From NCBI GenBank assembly GCA_964585575.1, contig CAZPEM010000014.1, positions 1-36,367 of the forward strand: DNA of 36,367 nt. The letters are read 5' to 3'. The position numbers were made by a program, and so were the translations under genes. Shown here piece by piece: positions 22,216 through 31,704 of this stretch. The notes below the pieces were generated by a model that was given only the letters and a program-made list of their open reading frames with translations, was not told the origin of the DNA and did no database searches. How positions within the stretch are numbered: position 1 is the stretch's first letter; the number at the start of each line of letters is the position of its first letter. The DNA is from UBA4655 sp964585575. Lineage in GTDB: Bacteria > Planctomycetota > Planctomycetia > Pirellulales > UBA1268.

Positions 22216-23391
22216 TCAGGCCGTGCGGCCCAGCGTCCGCGGCTCGTTTCCCCGGTCGGCACGCGAGGCGATCTCCTCGCCGAGCCTTTGAAACCAGCGG
22301 TCCTCGCCCGGCGGCGGCACGGCGCAGGAAGCACGGGACGACCGAAAGAGGTCGGCGAGCGCCGCGAAGAACGTCGGATACGTCGCGTCGTGGTAGGCCT
22401 GCCACTCGGGCATCTCCTTCATGATCCGGCGGTGGGCCGTGGCGAGGTTGTGGTAGGGGATCGAGGGGAAGAGGTGGTGGAGCGCGTGGAATCTCAGCCC
22501 CACGGGAAAGAGCAGGACGACCAGTGGCGTCCTGCCCTCGACGTTGATCGAGTCGTCGAGCTGCTCGGCGAAGCTCATCCGCTCCCCTTCGCTCTTGTAG
22601 CGGTGGGCGGCGAGCGTGCGGACGTGGTTGAGCCCCAGCGCGAGCACCGCGAGCATGTAGAGCTTCGCGAGGCGGTGCCACGACAATTCGACCACCTCGC
22701 CGCCGATCGCGATCGAGCTTGCGAAGAGGAAGGAGAACATCGCCGCGGCCCGCAGGAAGCAGGCGATCTCGATCACGGCCCACGTGGCCCGTGGGGCGTC
22801 GGCGGGGATCTCCCGGCGATGCCAGAGGTTGATCACCAGGGGCGAGAACCGCTCGAGCACGAGCTGCCGCAGGCGAGGATGGAGGAACGAGATCGGCGTC
22901 CCGACCAAAAACCGCAGCGTCGTGAGCACGGGCAGGAGCAGGATCTCGGCCAGGTAGCCGAGCGTCGTCCGCAGCCGTCCGACCCCCAGCGGCAGGTACT
23001 CGCCGTCGCGGGGCGTTCCGTAGTGGTGGGCGTTGTGGTGATTGAGATGGTGCTCGTAGAGGAACGACGGCATCAACAGCGGTATCCCCGCGAGCACGTT
23101 CCAAGCCACCTTGAAGGCCGGCATCTCCCCCTTTCGGAAATGGACGATCTCGTGCATGAAAAGCGACACGCGGAAGAGCGCGACGCCCGCCACCAGCCAC
23201 GCGAGTATCTGCTCCGGCGAGAGGAAGGCCGCCTTCAGGTAGACGACCGCCGCGGCGTAGCCGACCGTGAGGCTCGCGAGGAAATCGGCCCAGAAGATCA
23301 CCGGGTTCGGCGCGAGCAGGTCGGCGATGAGCCTGCGGGCCTGCTGGATCGGCGATGAGGCGGCGGAAGATGTGGCGACGGATTCGGACAT
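22216..23391 (-). CDS. Membrane fatty acid desaturase family protein
   Basis: A 391-aa integral membrane diiron enzyme. The three histidine boxes are visible: HEIVH (His80, His84), HHLNHHNAHH (about 114-123) and HALHHLFPSIPYH (about 302-314). Four or more hydrophobic segments surround them, such as FWADFLASLTVGYAAAVVYL and LAWLVAGVALFRVSLF. Such proteins introduce double bonds into, or hydroxylate, lipid acyl chains and need electrons from a ferredoxin or reductase, not seen here. Beta-carotene or sterol desaturases share the fold. It is convergent with the DUF429-MutY gene (33-base spacer) and divergent from the DUF72 gene (138-bp spacer). Confidence 0.88.
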   Translation of the reverse strand: MSESVATSSAASSPIQQARRLIADLLAPNPVIFWADFLASLTVGYAAAVVYLKAAFLSPEQILAWLVAGVALFRVSLFMHEIVHFRKGEMPAFKVAWNVLAGIPLLMPSFLYEHHLNHHNAHHYGTPRDGEYLPLGVGRLRTTLGYLAEILLLPVLTTLRFLVGTPISFLHPRLRQLVLERFSPLVINLWHRREIPADAPRATWAVIEIACFLRAAAMFSFLFASSIAIGGEVVELSWHRLAKLYMLAVLALGLNHVRTLAAHRYKSEGERMSFAEQLDDSINVEGRTPLVVLLFPVGLRFHALHHLFPSIPYHNLATAHRRIMKEMPEWQAYHDATYPTFFAALADLFRSSRASCAVPPPGEDRWFQRLGEEIASRADRGNEPRTLGRTA

Positions 23392-23529
23392 GGCGACGGA
23401 GCCGGGCGCGACCCGGCTAAATTCGTCCGGAACAACCGTTTACTTTAGGCCGAGCCAGCTCCGCCGGCACAGTCCGACTTTCCCGGAAAACCCCCGCTCT
23501 CCCGTCCCGCCTGTGCGGTAGGATCGATC

Positions 23530-24594
23530 GTGAAACGGCGACGGCCGGGAGAAGGCGACGTGTCCGGGCAGATGACACTCTTCGGCGACGAACTCCCCGA
23601 GCGGTCGGCGGGCTCACGTGGCCGGGCCGCCGCGGCGGTCCGGCCGGCAGTCATCCCCGCGATCGTCGCGGCGACAGCGGCCCGGCTGCCTCGCGGCGTG
23701 CGGCTGGGCACGTCGAGCTGGAGCTTTCCCGGCTGGGAGGGAATCGTCTACGCCGCCCGCGAGGATGGCAGGCCGGAAACCGAGTCGCGGCTCGCCCGCG
23801 GAGGACTTGCGGCGTATGCCATGCACCCCCTGTTTCGCACCGTGAGCCTCGACCGCACGTTCTACTCGCCGATCCCGCAGGAGGCCTACGCCGCCTACGC
23901 CGCGAGCGTGCCGGAGGATTTTCGGTTCGTCGTGAAGGCCCCCGCTGCGATCACCGACCCGGCGGTGCGGAAGCCGGGCTCGGGCGAGATCTCCGCCGAC
24001 AACTCCGGCTTCCTCGACGCGAGGCTCGCCGTCGAGTCGTTCGTCGGGCCCGCGACGGCGGGGCTCGGGCGGAAGGCGGGACCGCTCGTCTTCCAGTTTC
24101 CGCCGCTCGGCCGCCGGCTGCTCGCCGACGCGCAGACGCTCGCGGCGAGGATCGCCGCCTTCCTCACGCTGCTGCCGCGGGGAAATCTCTACGCGGTGGA
24201 GCTTCGAGATCCCGAGTGCGCGACCGCGTCCTTCGCCGCCGCGATCCGCGATGGCGGCGGCGTTCCCTGCCTGGCGGTGCATGCGCGGATGCCGCCGGTG
24301 GACGTGCAGGCCGCGGCCCTCGGCGTCGTGTCGGCCGCCGCGAGCGAGCCAGTGGTCGCGCGATGGAACCTTCATGCGGGCCGCGGCTACGAGGAGGCAC
24401 GGGCCGACTACTTTCCCTTCGCAAGAATCGTCGAGGAGGACCCGCCGACGCGGCGGTCGCTCGCCGGGCTCATCCGCGATGCCGCCGCCGCGGGCCGTGA
24501 GGTGTTCGTGACGATCAACAACAAGGCCGAGGGGTCGGCCCCGCTTTCGGTCCGGAAGCTGGCGGAGGCGGTGGTCGGGGAACCTGCCGCGTGA
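23530..24594 (+). CDS. DUF72 family (YecE-like) TIM-barrel protein with N-terminal clamp-binding-like motif
   Basis: A 354-aa protein with the DUF72 domain at about residues 50-340. It shows VRLGTSSWSFPGWEGIVY, VSLDRTFYSPIPQEAY, FRFVVKAPAAIT, LVFQFPP, YAVELRDPE and the closing FVTINNKAEGSAPLSVRKLAE. The biochemical role of DUF72 proteins is not settled. The N-terminal 50 residues are an extension carrying QMTLFGDE (residues 14-21), which resembles the QLxLF beta-clamp motif found in polymerases and repair proteins. The start is GTG 23530, preceded by GTAGGA. ATG 23572 is in frame and begins inside that motif, so the motif would be lost if it were used. Confidence 0.85.
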   Translation: MKRRRPGEGDVSGQMTLFGDELPERSAGSRGRAAAAVRPAVIPAIVAATAARLPRGVRLGTSSWSFPGWEGIVYAAREDGRPETESRLARGGLAAYAMHPLFRTVSLDRTFYSPIPQEAYAAYAASVPEDFRFVVKAPAAITDPAVRKPGSGEISADNSGFLDARLAVESFVGPATAGLGRKAGPLVFQFPPLGRRLLADAQTLAARIAAFLTLLPRGNLYAVELRDPECATASFAAAIRDGGGVPCLAVHARMPPVDVQAAALGVVSAAASEPVVARWNLHAGRGYEEARADYFPFARIVEEDPPTRRSLAGLIRDAAAAGREVFVTINNKAEGSAPLSVRKLAEAVVGEPAA

Positions 24595-24784
24595 TGACGG
24601 CAGTTCGGACCGTCACCACGTGCCGTGGAGAGGGCGGGCTGGCCGGGGATTTTTGAGGTGGAGGGCCGGCTGCCGCAAAACCGTCGGGCTCCGTGCCGAA
24701 TCCCGCCGGTTCTTGCGGCCGTTTCCCGGGATTCGTACAAACATGGCTCTTTCTGGAACCTCTTTCCGCAGCCAGGGTTTCTTC

Positions 24785-26050
24785 ATGTCCACCGCCACCG
24801 CTCGCCGCACCTCCGCCAAGCTCCCCGAGTCGAAAAACGTCGGCACCGCACTCGACCGCGCGATGAATGCCGGCAAGGGCATCCTCAGGCTCTCGCCGAC
24901 GTGGGTGCCGCGGAGCTTTCTCCACCCCGGCAAGCGGGTTCGCCTCCACCCCGACGACTACTACTCCTACGGTCTCGACCGTGGCGGTATCGACGAGCGG
25001 TGGTTTGCGAGCACGACCGAGGCGGCCAACGAGGGCAGGGTTCCCGACGAGGGGCTCTCCTGGTGCGTGTTCGACGGTGAGCGGTTCCTGCTCCGCGACG
25101 CCGTGAGCGAAGGAGGGGCGAAGCTCGTCGGCAAGGGCATCTGGGATCGCTACAAGAAGTGGCCGGTCTACTCGAAGTTCTTCGACAACATGGGGCCGAT
25201 CCCCCACCACATGCACCAGTCGTTCGACGACGCGAAGCTCGTCGGCCAGGAGGGCAAGCCCGAGAGCTACTACTTTCCGCCGCAGTACAACAACTGCGAC
25301 AACAACTTCCCCTACACCTTCATGGGCCTCGAGCCGGGCACCACGAAGGAGGATCTCCGCCGCTGCCTCGAGAACTGGAACAGGGGGGACAACGGCATCC
25401 TCTACCACTCGAAGGCCTACCGGCTCGAGCGGGGCACGGGCTGGCTCATCCCGCCGGGCGTGCTCCACGCGCCGGGGTCGCTGCTCACCTACGAGCCGCA
25501 GTGGGGCAGCGACGTGTTCGCGATGTTCCAGTCGCTCGTCGAGGGCCGGGCGGTTCCCTGGAGCCTGCTCGTGAAGGACATGCCGAAGGAGAAGCACCAC
25601 GACCTCGACTTCATCATCGGCCAGCTCGACTGGGAGAAGAACGTCGACACGCACTACAAGGAGAGCAATTTCCTCTCGCCCATCGTCGATCGAGACAGAA
25701 GCCTCCCCGGCGCGACCGACAAGTGGATCGTCTACGGCCACGTCGACGGCCGGCAGCTCTTCAGCGCGAAGGAGCTCACGCTCGAGCCCGGCGCGAAGAT
25801 CACCGTGAAGGACGCCGGCGCGAGCGGCTGGATCACCGTCCAGGGCGAGGGCAAAGTGGGCGTGCACGACGTCGCCACGCCCACGCTGATTCGTTTTGGC
25901 GAGATGACCGCCGACGAGCTCTTCATCTCGGCCGATGCCGCGGCCGCCGGCTACACGGTGGAGAACACCGGCCCCGGCCCGCTCGTCTCGCTCCGCTACT
26001 TCGGCCCCGACGTCCACCCCGATCTCCCCAGGCACGGGAGGAAGGGATGA
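24785..26050 (+). CDS. Mannose-6-phosphate isomerase-like cupin protein
   Basis: A 421-aa protein whose central part (about 130-280) reads like a class I phosphomannose isomerase cupin: PIPHHMHQSFDDAKLVGQ, GKPESYYFPP, NNFPYTFMGLEPGTTKEDL, GTGWLIPPGVLHAPGS and YEPQWGSDVF. The predicted metal ligands are His in PHHMHQ, Glu in KPESYYF and His in VLHAPG. A C-terminal beta-rich tail (WIVYGHVDGRQLFSAKELTLEPGAKITV) fits a second cupin half. The substrate may be an aldose or sugar acid; the adjacent sugar genes support a role in sugar isomerisation. The start at 24785 follows AGGG; ATG 24743 is an alternative. A repeat-rich 225-bp spacer, not a tight junction, separates it from the next gene. Confidence 0.75.
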   Translation: MSTATARRTSAKLPESKNVGTALDRAMNAGKGILRLSPTWVPRSFLHPGKRVRLHPDDYYSYGLDRGGIDERWFASTTEAANEGRVPDEGLSWCVFDGERFLLRDAVSEGGAKLVGKGIWDRYKKWPVYSKFFDNMGPIPHHMHQSFDDAKLVGQEGKPESYYFPPQYNNCDNNFPYTFMGLEPGTTKEDLRRCLENWNRGDNGILYHSKAYRLERGTGWLIPPGVLHAPGSLLTYEPQWGSDVFAMFQSLVEGRAVPWSLLVKDMPKEKHHDLDFIIGQLDWEKNVDTHYKESNFLSPIVDRDRSLPGATDKWIVYGHVDGRQLFSAKELTLEPGAKITVKDAGASGWITVQGEGKVGVHDVATPTLIRFGEMTADELFISADAAAAGYTVENTGPGPLVSLRYFGPDVHPDLPRHGRKG

Positions 26051-26056
26051 CGAGGA

Positions 26057-26188
26057 GGGGGTGCCCGTGCCATCGAGCCGGCGTTGCTGGCCAGCGGAGC
26101 CATGGATGGCGAAGCGCAGCCAGCATCGAGAGAGCGGAGGCCAGGATGGCCGAAGCGAACGTCCGGGCGAGGTGGCACGGGCAACCCC
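26057..26188. repeat. 132-bp element with 16-bp terminal inverted repeats (MITE-like)
   Basis: GGGGGTGCCCGTGCCA at 26057-26072 and TGGCACGGGCAACCCC at 26173-26188 are inverted repeats with one mismatch. Inside are further short dyads around TTGCTGGCCAGCGG and two related GATGGC-CGAAGCG blocks. No flanking target duplication is obvious and no transposase is present. It begins six bases after the stop of the cupin gene. Confidence 0.5.
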
Positions 26189-26213
26189 GACCCAGCACCA
26201 GCGCCGCTGCACC

Positions 26214-26255
26214 ATCCTGACCGCGCAATCCTGACCGCCCAATCCTGACAGCGAC
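26214..26255 (+). repeat. 14-bp tandem repeat upstream of the sugar isomerase gene
   Basis: ATCCTGACCGCGCA (26214-26227), ATCCTGACCGCCCA (26228-26241) and ATCCTGACAGCGAC (26242-26255) are three adjacent degenerate copies. They lie just before the ribosome binding site GAGGA at 26261-26265. Confidence 0.8.
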
Positions 26256-26275
26256 CCAGCGAGGACCACGCCATC

Positions 26276-27307
<1,032 letters not shown>

Positions 27308-27320
27308 CGAAAGGAAATCC

Positions 27321-28454
27321 ATGGCAAAACCGCTCCGCATCGGCATGATCGGCTACGGCTTCATGGGCCGCGCCCACTCCAACGGCTACAACCGCGTCAA
27401 GGACTTCTTCGACCTGGAATACCTGCCGGTGCTCCAGGCGGTGTCTGCCCGCGACGCCGCGAAGGCCCGTGACTTCGCCGACCGCTGGGGCTACGCCCGG
27501 GTCGAGCCCGACTGGCGGAAGCTCGTCGCGTCCGACGATATCGACGCCGTCGACATCTGCACCCCCAACAACCTCCACGCCGAGATCGCGATCGAAGCCG
27601 CGAAGCATGGCAAGGCGATCCTTTGCGAGAAGCCGCTGTCGATGGACACGGCCGAGGGGGAGAGGATGTGCGAGGCGATCGAGAAGGCGGGCGTCGCCAA
27701 CACCGTCTGGTACAACTACCGCCGCATACCGGCGGTGACGTTCGCCAAGCAGATCATCGACTCCGGGAAGCTCGGCCGCGTGTTCCACTACCGAGCCGAG
27801 TTCCTCCAGGATTGGACGATCAACGCCGATCTCCCGCAGGGGGGCGCGGCCCTCTGGCGGCTCGACGCGAAGGCGGCCGGCAGCGGCGTGACGGGCGACC
27901 TGCTCGCGCACTGCATCGACACGGCGATCTGGCTCAACGGATCGGTCGCCGACGTCACGGCGATGACCGAGACGTTCGTGAAGGAGCGGACGCATCAGCT
28001 CACCGGCAAGAAGGAACCGGTCGGCATCGACGACGCCTGCTCCTTCCTCTGTCACTTCAAGAACGGGTCGCTCGGCCTCTTCGAGAGCACCCGCTACGCC
28101 CGCGGCCACAAGGCGCTCTACACGTTCGAGATCAACGGCGAGCACATGAGCCTCAAGTGGGACCTCCACGACCTGCACCGGCTCCAGGTTTTCGACTACA
28201 AGGACGCCGGGCCGATGCGGGGCTGGAAGAGCGTGCACGTGACCGACGGCGACCATCCCTACATGGGGAAGTGGTGGGTGCCGGGCCTGGCGATCGGCTA
28301 CGAGCACTCGTTCGTGCACCAGGTGGCCGATTTCCTGGAAGCCTACGCGAAGAAGCAGCCTTGCCGACCGACCTTCCGCGACGCACTCGAGACGCAGAAG
28401 GTCTGCGACGCCGTTCTCGCAAGCGCGAAATCCCACCAGTGGGTGAAAGTGTGA
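27321..28454 (+). CDS. Gfo/Idh/MocA family NAD(P)-dependent oxidoreductase
   Basis: A 377-aa oxidoreductase. The N-terminal Rossmann fold starts GMIGYGFMGRAHSNGY, and the family hallmark EKPL is in ILCEKPLSMDTAEGERM. The C-terminal alpha/beta domain (GVTGDLLAHCIDTAIWLNG with Asp and His, then FKNGSLGLFESTRYARGHK) binds the sugar. Substrates in this family are inositols, glucose and other polyols or sugar acids. AAGGAA before the start codon is a good binding site. The stop TGA overlaps the GTG start of the next gene (GTGA at 28451-28454), so the pair is translationally coupled. Confidence 0.92.
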   Translation: MAKPLRIGMIGYGFMGRAHSNGYNRVKDFFDLEYLPVLQAVSARDAAKARDFADRWGYARVEPDWRKLVASDDIDAVDICTPNNLHAEIAIEAAKHGKAILCEKPLSMDTAEGERMCEAIEKAGVANTVWYNYRRIPAVTFAKQIIDSGKLGRVFHYRAEFLQDWTINADLPQGGAALWRLDAKAAGSGVTGDLLAHCIDTAIWLNGSVADVTAMTETFVKERTHQLTGKKEPVGIDDACSFLCHFKNGSLGLFESTRYARGHKALYTFEINGEHMSLKWDLHDLHRLQVFDYKDAGPMRGWKSVHVTDGDHPYMGKWWVPGLAIGYEHSFVHQVADFLEAYAKKQPCRPTFRDALETQKVCDAVLASAKSHQWVKV

Positions 28455-29431
28455 CCCGGATTCTCCTCACCACCACGTCGTTCCAGGACACGCCCGGCCG
28501 CCACCACGATCTGCTCGCCGAGACCGGCTGGGAGGTCGTGACCGCCCGCGGCCCCTTGAACGAGACAGACACGCTTGCCCTCGTCGGCGAGTTCGACGGC
28601 TACATCTGTGGCGACGACGCGATCACCCGCGCCGTGCTCGAGAAGGCCCGCCCGCGGCTGAAGGTGCTCAGCAAGTACGGCATCGGCGTCGACAAGATCG
28701 ACGTCGCGAGCTGCACGGAGTTTGGCATCCCGCTGCTCTTCACGCCGGGCGTCAACCATACGACCGTGGCGGAGCACACGTTCCTGCTCCTGCTGGCGCT
28801 CGAGAAGCACCTGCTGTTCCACACCGACTCGACCCGCTGCGGGGGCTGGAAGCGGAAGACGGGGCACGAACTTCTGGGCAAGACGATCGGGATCGTCGGC
28901 ATGGGGCGGATCGGCAAGGAGGTGGCGATCCGGGCGAGGGCCTTCGGGATGCCGGTCATCGGCTACGACCTCTTCTGGGACGACGCCTTCGCGCGGGAGC
29001 ATGGCGTCGTGCAGGCGGAGCTTCTCGACGACCTGTTCGCGGCGGCCGACGTGATCTCGCTCCACACGAACCTCACCCCGGAAACCCGTGATCTCATCCG
29101 TGCCGAGACGATCGCGAAGATGAGGCCGGGGGCGATCGTGCTCAACTGCGCCCGCGGCGAGATCGTGAACACCCACGACATGGCGGCGGCCCTGCGGGCG
29201 GGGATCCTCGGCGGCTATGGGACCGACGTGCTCGACGAGGAGCCCCCCTCCCCCGGCCATCCGCTCGTGAATCTGGAAAACTGCATCGTCACGCCGCACG
29301 TCGGCTCGCGGACGAGCGAGAGCGTCGAGCGGCAGGCGGTGGCCGCCGTGACGAATCTCGTGCGGGCGATGCGCGGCGAAAAGCCGCTTGCGCAGGTCAA
29401 TCCCGAGGTCCCGGTCGCGAAACATGTCTGA
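28451..29431 (+). CDS. D-2-hydroxyacid dehydrogenase (phosphoglycerate dehydrogenase family)
   Basis: A 326-aa NAD-binding dehydrogenase of the D-isomer 2-hydroxyacid family. The Rossmann dinucleotide motif is GIVGMGRIGKEVA. The catalytic triad is visible as Arg in NCARGEIVN, Glu in DVLDEEPPSPGHP and His in VTPHVGSRT. It lacks the regulatory ACT domain of SerA, so a role in a local catabolic pathway, reducing or oxidising a 2-keto/2-hydroxy acid, is more likely than serine synthesis. The start GTG overlaps the previous stop. The end overlaps the next gene by eight bases. Confidence 0.92.
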   Translation: MTRILLTTTSFQDTPGRHHDLLAETGWEVVTARGPLNETDTLALVGEFDGYICGDDAITRAVLEKARPRLKVLSKYGIGVDKIDVASCTEFGIPLLFTPGVNHTTVAEHTFLLLLALEKHLLFHTDSTRCGGWKRKTGHELLGKTIGIVGMGRIGKEVAIRARAFGMPVIGYDLFWDDAFAREHGVVQAELLDDLFAAADVISLHTNLTPETRDLIRAETIAKMRPGAIVLNCARGEIVNTHDMAAALRAGILGGYGTDVLDEEPPSPGHPLVNLENCIVTPHVGSRTSESVERQAVAAVTNLVRAMRGEKPLAQVNPEVPVAKHV

Positions 29432-30503
29432 AACCTTCCACGTCATCCCCGTCGAGGCCCATGAGGCGGTCGTGCGGGCCGCCTACCTCAAGCGCGGTTT
29501 CGACGCCTCCGAGGCGGCAGAGGCCGCGAAGCTCGCGACGGCCGCCACGCGGCACGGCATCCGCACCCACAACGCGATCAAGGCGCTCCACCTCGACGAG
29601 CTCTTCGGTTCGAAGGCGGGCGGCTGCGTGCCGAGGGCCGAGATCCGCAGGCTGCCCGGCCGGTTCGCCGCGGCGGAAGTCTGGGACGCGAGGAAGAAGC
29701 TCGGCCAGTCGGTTGCATGGCAGGCGATCGATCGCTGCATCGAACTGGCGGAACGATACGGCACGGGCACCGTCTCCGTGGACAACGCCTTCCACTACCT
29801 CTGGGGTGGCGGCTACGTCATGGAGGCGGCGAGGCGAGGCTACATCGCCTACACCAACTGCACCGCCTCGCTGGCGGAAGTCGTGCCGTTCCGGGGCAAG
29901 TTCCCGACGCTCGGCACCAATCCGCACTCCTGGGGCTTCCCCACGGTCGACGCGGTCGGCTTTCCGATCGTGATCGACTGGGCGACCTCGGTGGTCGCGA
30001 TGGGCCGCGTGCAGCAGTTGAAGCGGGAGGGGAAGCCGCTCCCGCCCGGGGCCGCCGTGGACAAGGATGGCCTGCCGACCACCGATCCCGCCACCGCCGC
30101 CTCCCTGCTCCCCTTCGGCGAGCACAAGGGCTACGGCCTCTCGCTCATCAACGAGATCGTGGCCGGTCTCATCGGAGGGTCGCTCCCCACGATCCGCAGC
30201 CGCGCGGCCGTTCCCGGCGAGAAGCAGGGCTGCGGCTTCTTTTTCCAGGTGATCCATCCCGAGGCGATGAGCGGTGGGGCGTTCGCGTTCGGCCGCTCGC
30301 AGTCGGAGAACGTGAAGGCCGTCCTCGCCGACATCCTCGGTCACGGCAACGAATCCTGCATGCTGCCCGGACAGCTCGAGGCGGAGGCCGCGAAGAGGTG
30401 CGACGCGGCCGGCGGACTGCTCTTCTCGGCGGCCGAGGTCGAGGCCCTGAACGAGATCGCCCGGGAGGCCGACATGCCGCCGCTCTCCGGCCCCGCCATC
30501 TAG
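29424..30503 (+). CDS. Malate/L-lactate dehydrogenase (Ldh_2) family protein
   Basis: A 359-aa NAD(P)H-dependent oxidoreductase of the Ldh_2 family (malate, lactate, ureidoglycolate and 2,3-diketogulonate reductases). Typical parts are RHGIRTHN with the catalytic-region His and Arg, VDNAFHYLWGGGYVM, TNCTASLAEVVPFRGKFPTLGTNPHSWGFP, and GEHKGYGLSLINEIVAG. The start ATG overlaps the preceding dehydrogenase by eight bases. Which 2-oxo acid it reduces is not apparent. Together with the neighbours it would interconvert a sugar-derived keto acid. Confidence 0.9.
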   Translation: MSETFHVIPVEAHEAVVRAAYLKRGFDASEAAEAAKLATAATRHGIRTHNAIKALHLDELFGSKAGGCVPRAEIRRLPGRFAAAEVWDARKKLGQSVAWQAIDRCIELAERYGTGTVSVDNAFHYLWGGGYVMEAARRGYIAYTNCTASLAEVVPFRGKFPTLGTNPHSWGFPTVDAVGFPIVIDWATSVVAMGRVQQLKREGKPLPPGAAVDKDGLPTTDPATAASLLPFGEHKGYGLSLINEIVAGLIGGSLPTIRSRAAVPGEKQGCGFFFQVIHPEAMSGGAFAFGRSQSENVKAVLADILGHGNESCMLPGQLEAEAAKRCDAAGGLLFSAAEVEALNEIAREADMPPLSGPAI

Positions 30504-30528
30504 CAACCCACCATCAGAAGAGGACGCC

Positions 30529-31623
30529 ATGCTCCCGATCAAGCCCGCCGGTTCCTGCACGTTCGACGAGGTCTCGCTCGGGGAGGTGATGCTCCGGCTC
30601 GATCCGGGCGAGGGCCGGATCCGCACGGCGAGGTCGTTTCACGCCTGGGAAGGGGGAGGCGAATACAACGTCGCCCGCGGTCTGAAGAAGTGCTTCGGCC
30701 TCAGGACCGCGCTCGTGTCGGCCTTCGTCGACAACGAGGTGGGCCACCTCATCGAAGACTTCATCATGCAGGGGGGCGTGAACACCGATTTCGTGCGCTG
30801 GCGGGAGGACGACGGCATCGGCCGCAGCGTCCGCAACGGCCTCAACTTCACGGAGCGGGGCTTCGGCATCCGCGGTGCGGTCGGCGTGCCCGACCGGGGC
30901 AACACGGCCGCCAGCCAGCTGAAGCCGGGCGACATCGACTGGGAGAGGCTCTTCGGGTCGCTCGGCGCGAGGTGGTTTCACACCGGCGGCATCTTCGCCG
31001 CGCTCTCCGAATCGACGGCGGCGCTCACGATCGAGGCGGTGCAGGCCGCGAAGAAGCACGGCACGATCGTCTCCTACGACCTCAACTACCGGCCGAGCCT
31101 CTGGAAATCGATCGGCGGCCTCGCCAAGGCCCGCGAGGTGAACCGCGAGATCGCCCGGCACGTCGACGTCATGATCGGCAACGAGGAGGACTTCACCGCC
31201 TCGCTCGGGTTCGAGGTGAAGGGGATCGATCACTCGATCAGCACGATCGAGACCGACGCCTTCAAGGCGATGATCGGCACGGCCGTGAAGGAGTACCCGA
31301 ACTTCAAGGTCGCGGCCACGACGCTCCGCCGCGTGATCACGGCGACGAAGAACGACTGGAGCGCGATCCTCTGGCACGACGGCGGCTTCCACGACAGCCG
31401 GAAGTATCCCGAGCTCGAGATCCTCGACCGCGTCGGCGGCGGCGACAGCTTCGCCAGCGGCCTCATCTACGGCTTCCTCGCCTTCAACGATCCCAGGAAG
31501 GCGGTCGAATACGGCGCGGCCCACGGGGCGCTCGCCTCCACGACGCCCGGCGACACCTCGATGGCCACGCTCAAGGAGGTCGAGAAGCAGATCGCCGGCG
31601 GCGGGGCCCGCGTGGTGCGTTGA
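30529..31623 (+). CDS. PfkB-family sugar kinase, similar to 2-keto-3-deoxygluconate kinase
   Basis: A 364-aa ribokinase/PfkB kinase. The N-terminal LGEVMLRLDPGEGRIRTARSFHAWEGGGEYNVARGL is the substrate-binding part. SYDLNYRPSLW is characteristic of KDG kinases. The C-terminal signature is RVGGGDSFASGLIYGFLAF, containing the catalytic Asp. KDG phosphorylation would fit the end of a sugar-acid pathway, giving KDPG, but the KDPG aldolase is not in the window. The ATG follows GAGGA. It closes the operon, 25 bases after the Ldh_2 gene. Confidence 0.88.
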   Translation: MLPIKPAGSCTFDEVSLGEVMLRLDPGEGRIRTARSFHAWEGGGEYNVARGLKKCFGLRTALVSAFVDNEVGHLIEDFIMQGGVNTDFVRWREDDGIGRSVRNGLNFTERGFGIRGAVGVPDRGNTAASQLKPGDIDWERLFGSLGARWFHTGGIFAALSESTAALTIEAVQAAKKHGTIVSYDLNYRPSLWKSIGGLAKAREVNREIARHVDVMIGNEEDFTASLGFEVKGIDHSISTIETDAFKAMIGTAVKEYPNFKVAATTLRRVITATKNDWSAILWHDGGFHDSRKYPELEILDRVGGGDSFASGLIYGFLAFNDPRKAVEYGAAHGALASTTPGDTSMATLKEVEKQIAGGGARVVR

Positions 31624-31644
31624 GCGTCCCCGGAAGCCCGCTGT

Positions 31645-31673
31645 TTGGATGGGGTCCGCCGGGCCGATATAGT
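31645..31673 (+). promoter_or_regulatory. Possible promoter of the DUF1592-DUF1552 pair
   Basis: TTGGAT (31645-31650) and TATAGT (31668-31673) are separated by 17 bases. TATAGT matches the TATAAT consensus at five of six positions. It lies 31 bases upstream of the ATG at 31705. This is the best -35/-10 pair in the window. Confidence 0.35.
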
Positions 31674-31704
31674 TTCGTGTCGGGAAAAGACGCACGAGAG
31701 CCCC

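Noticed and set aside
22192..23358. Plus-strand frame opposite the desaturase gene
   Set aside because: The three His boxes and the transmembrane segments are on the minus strand, so the plus frame is a shadow.
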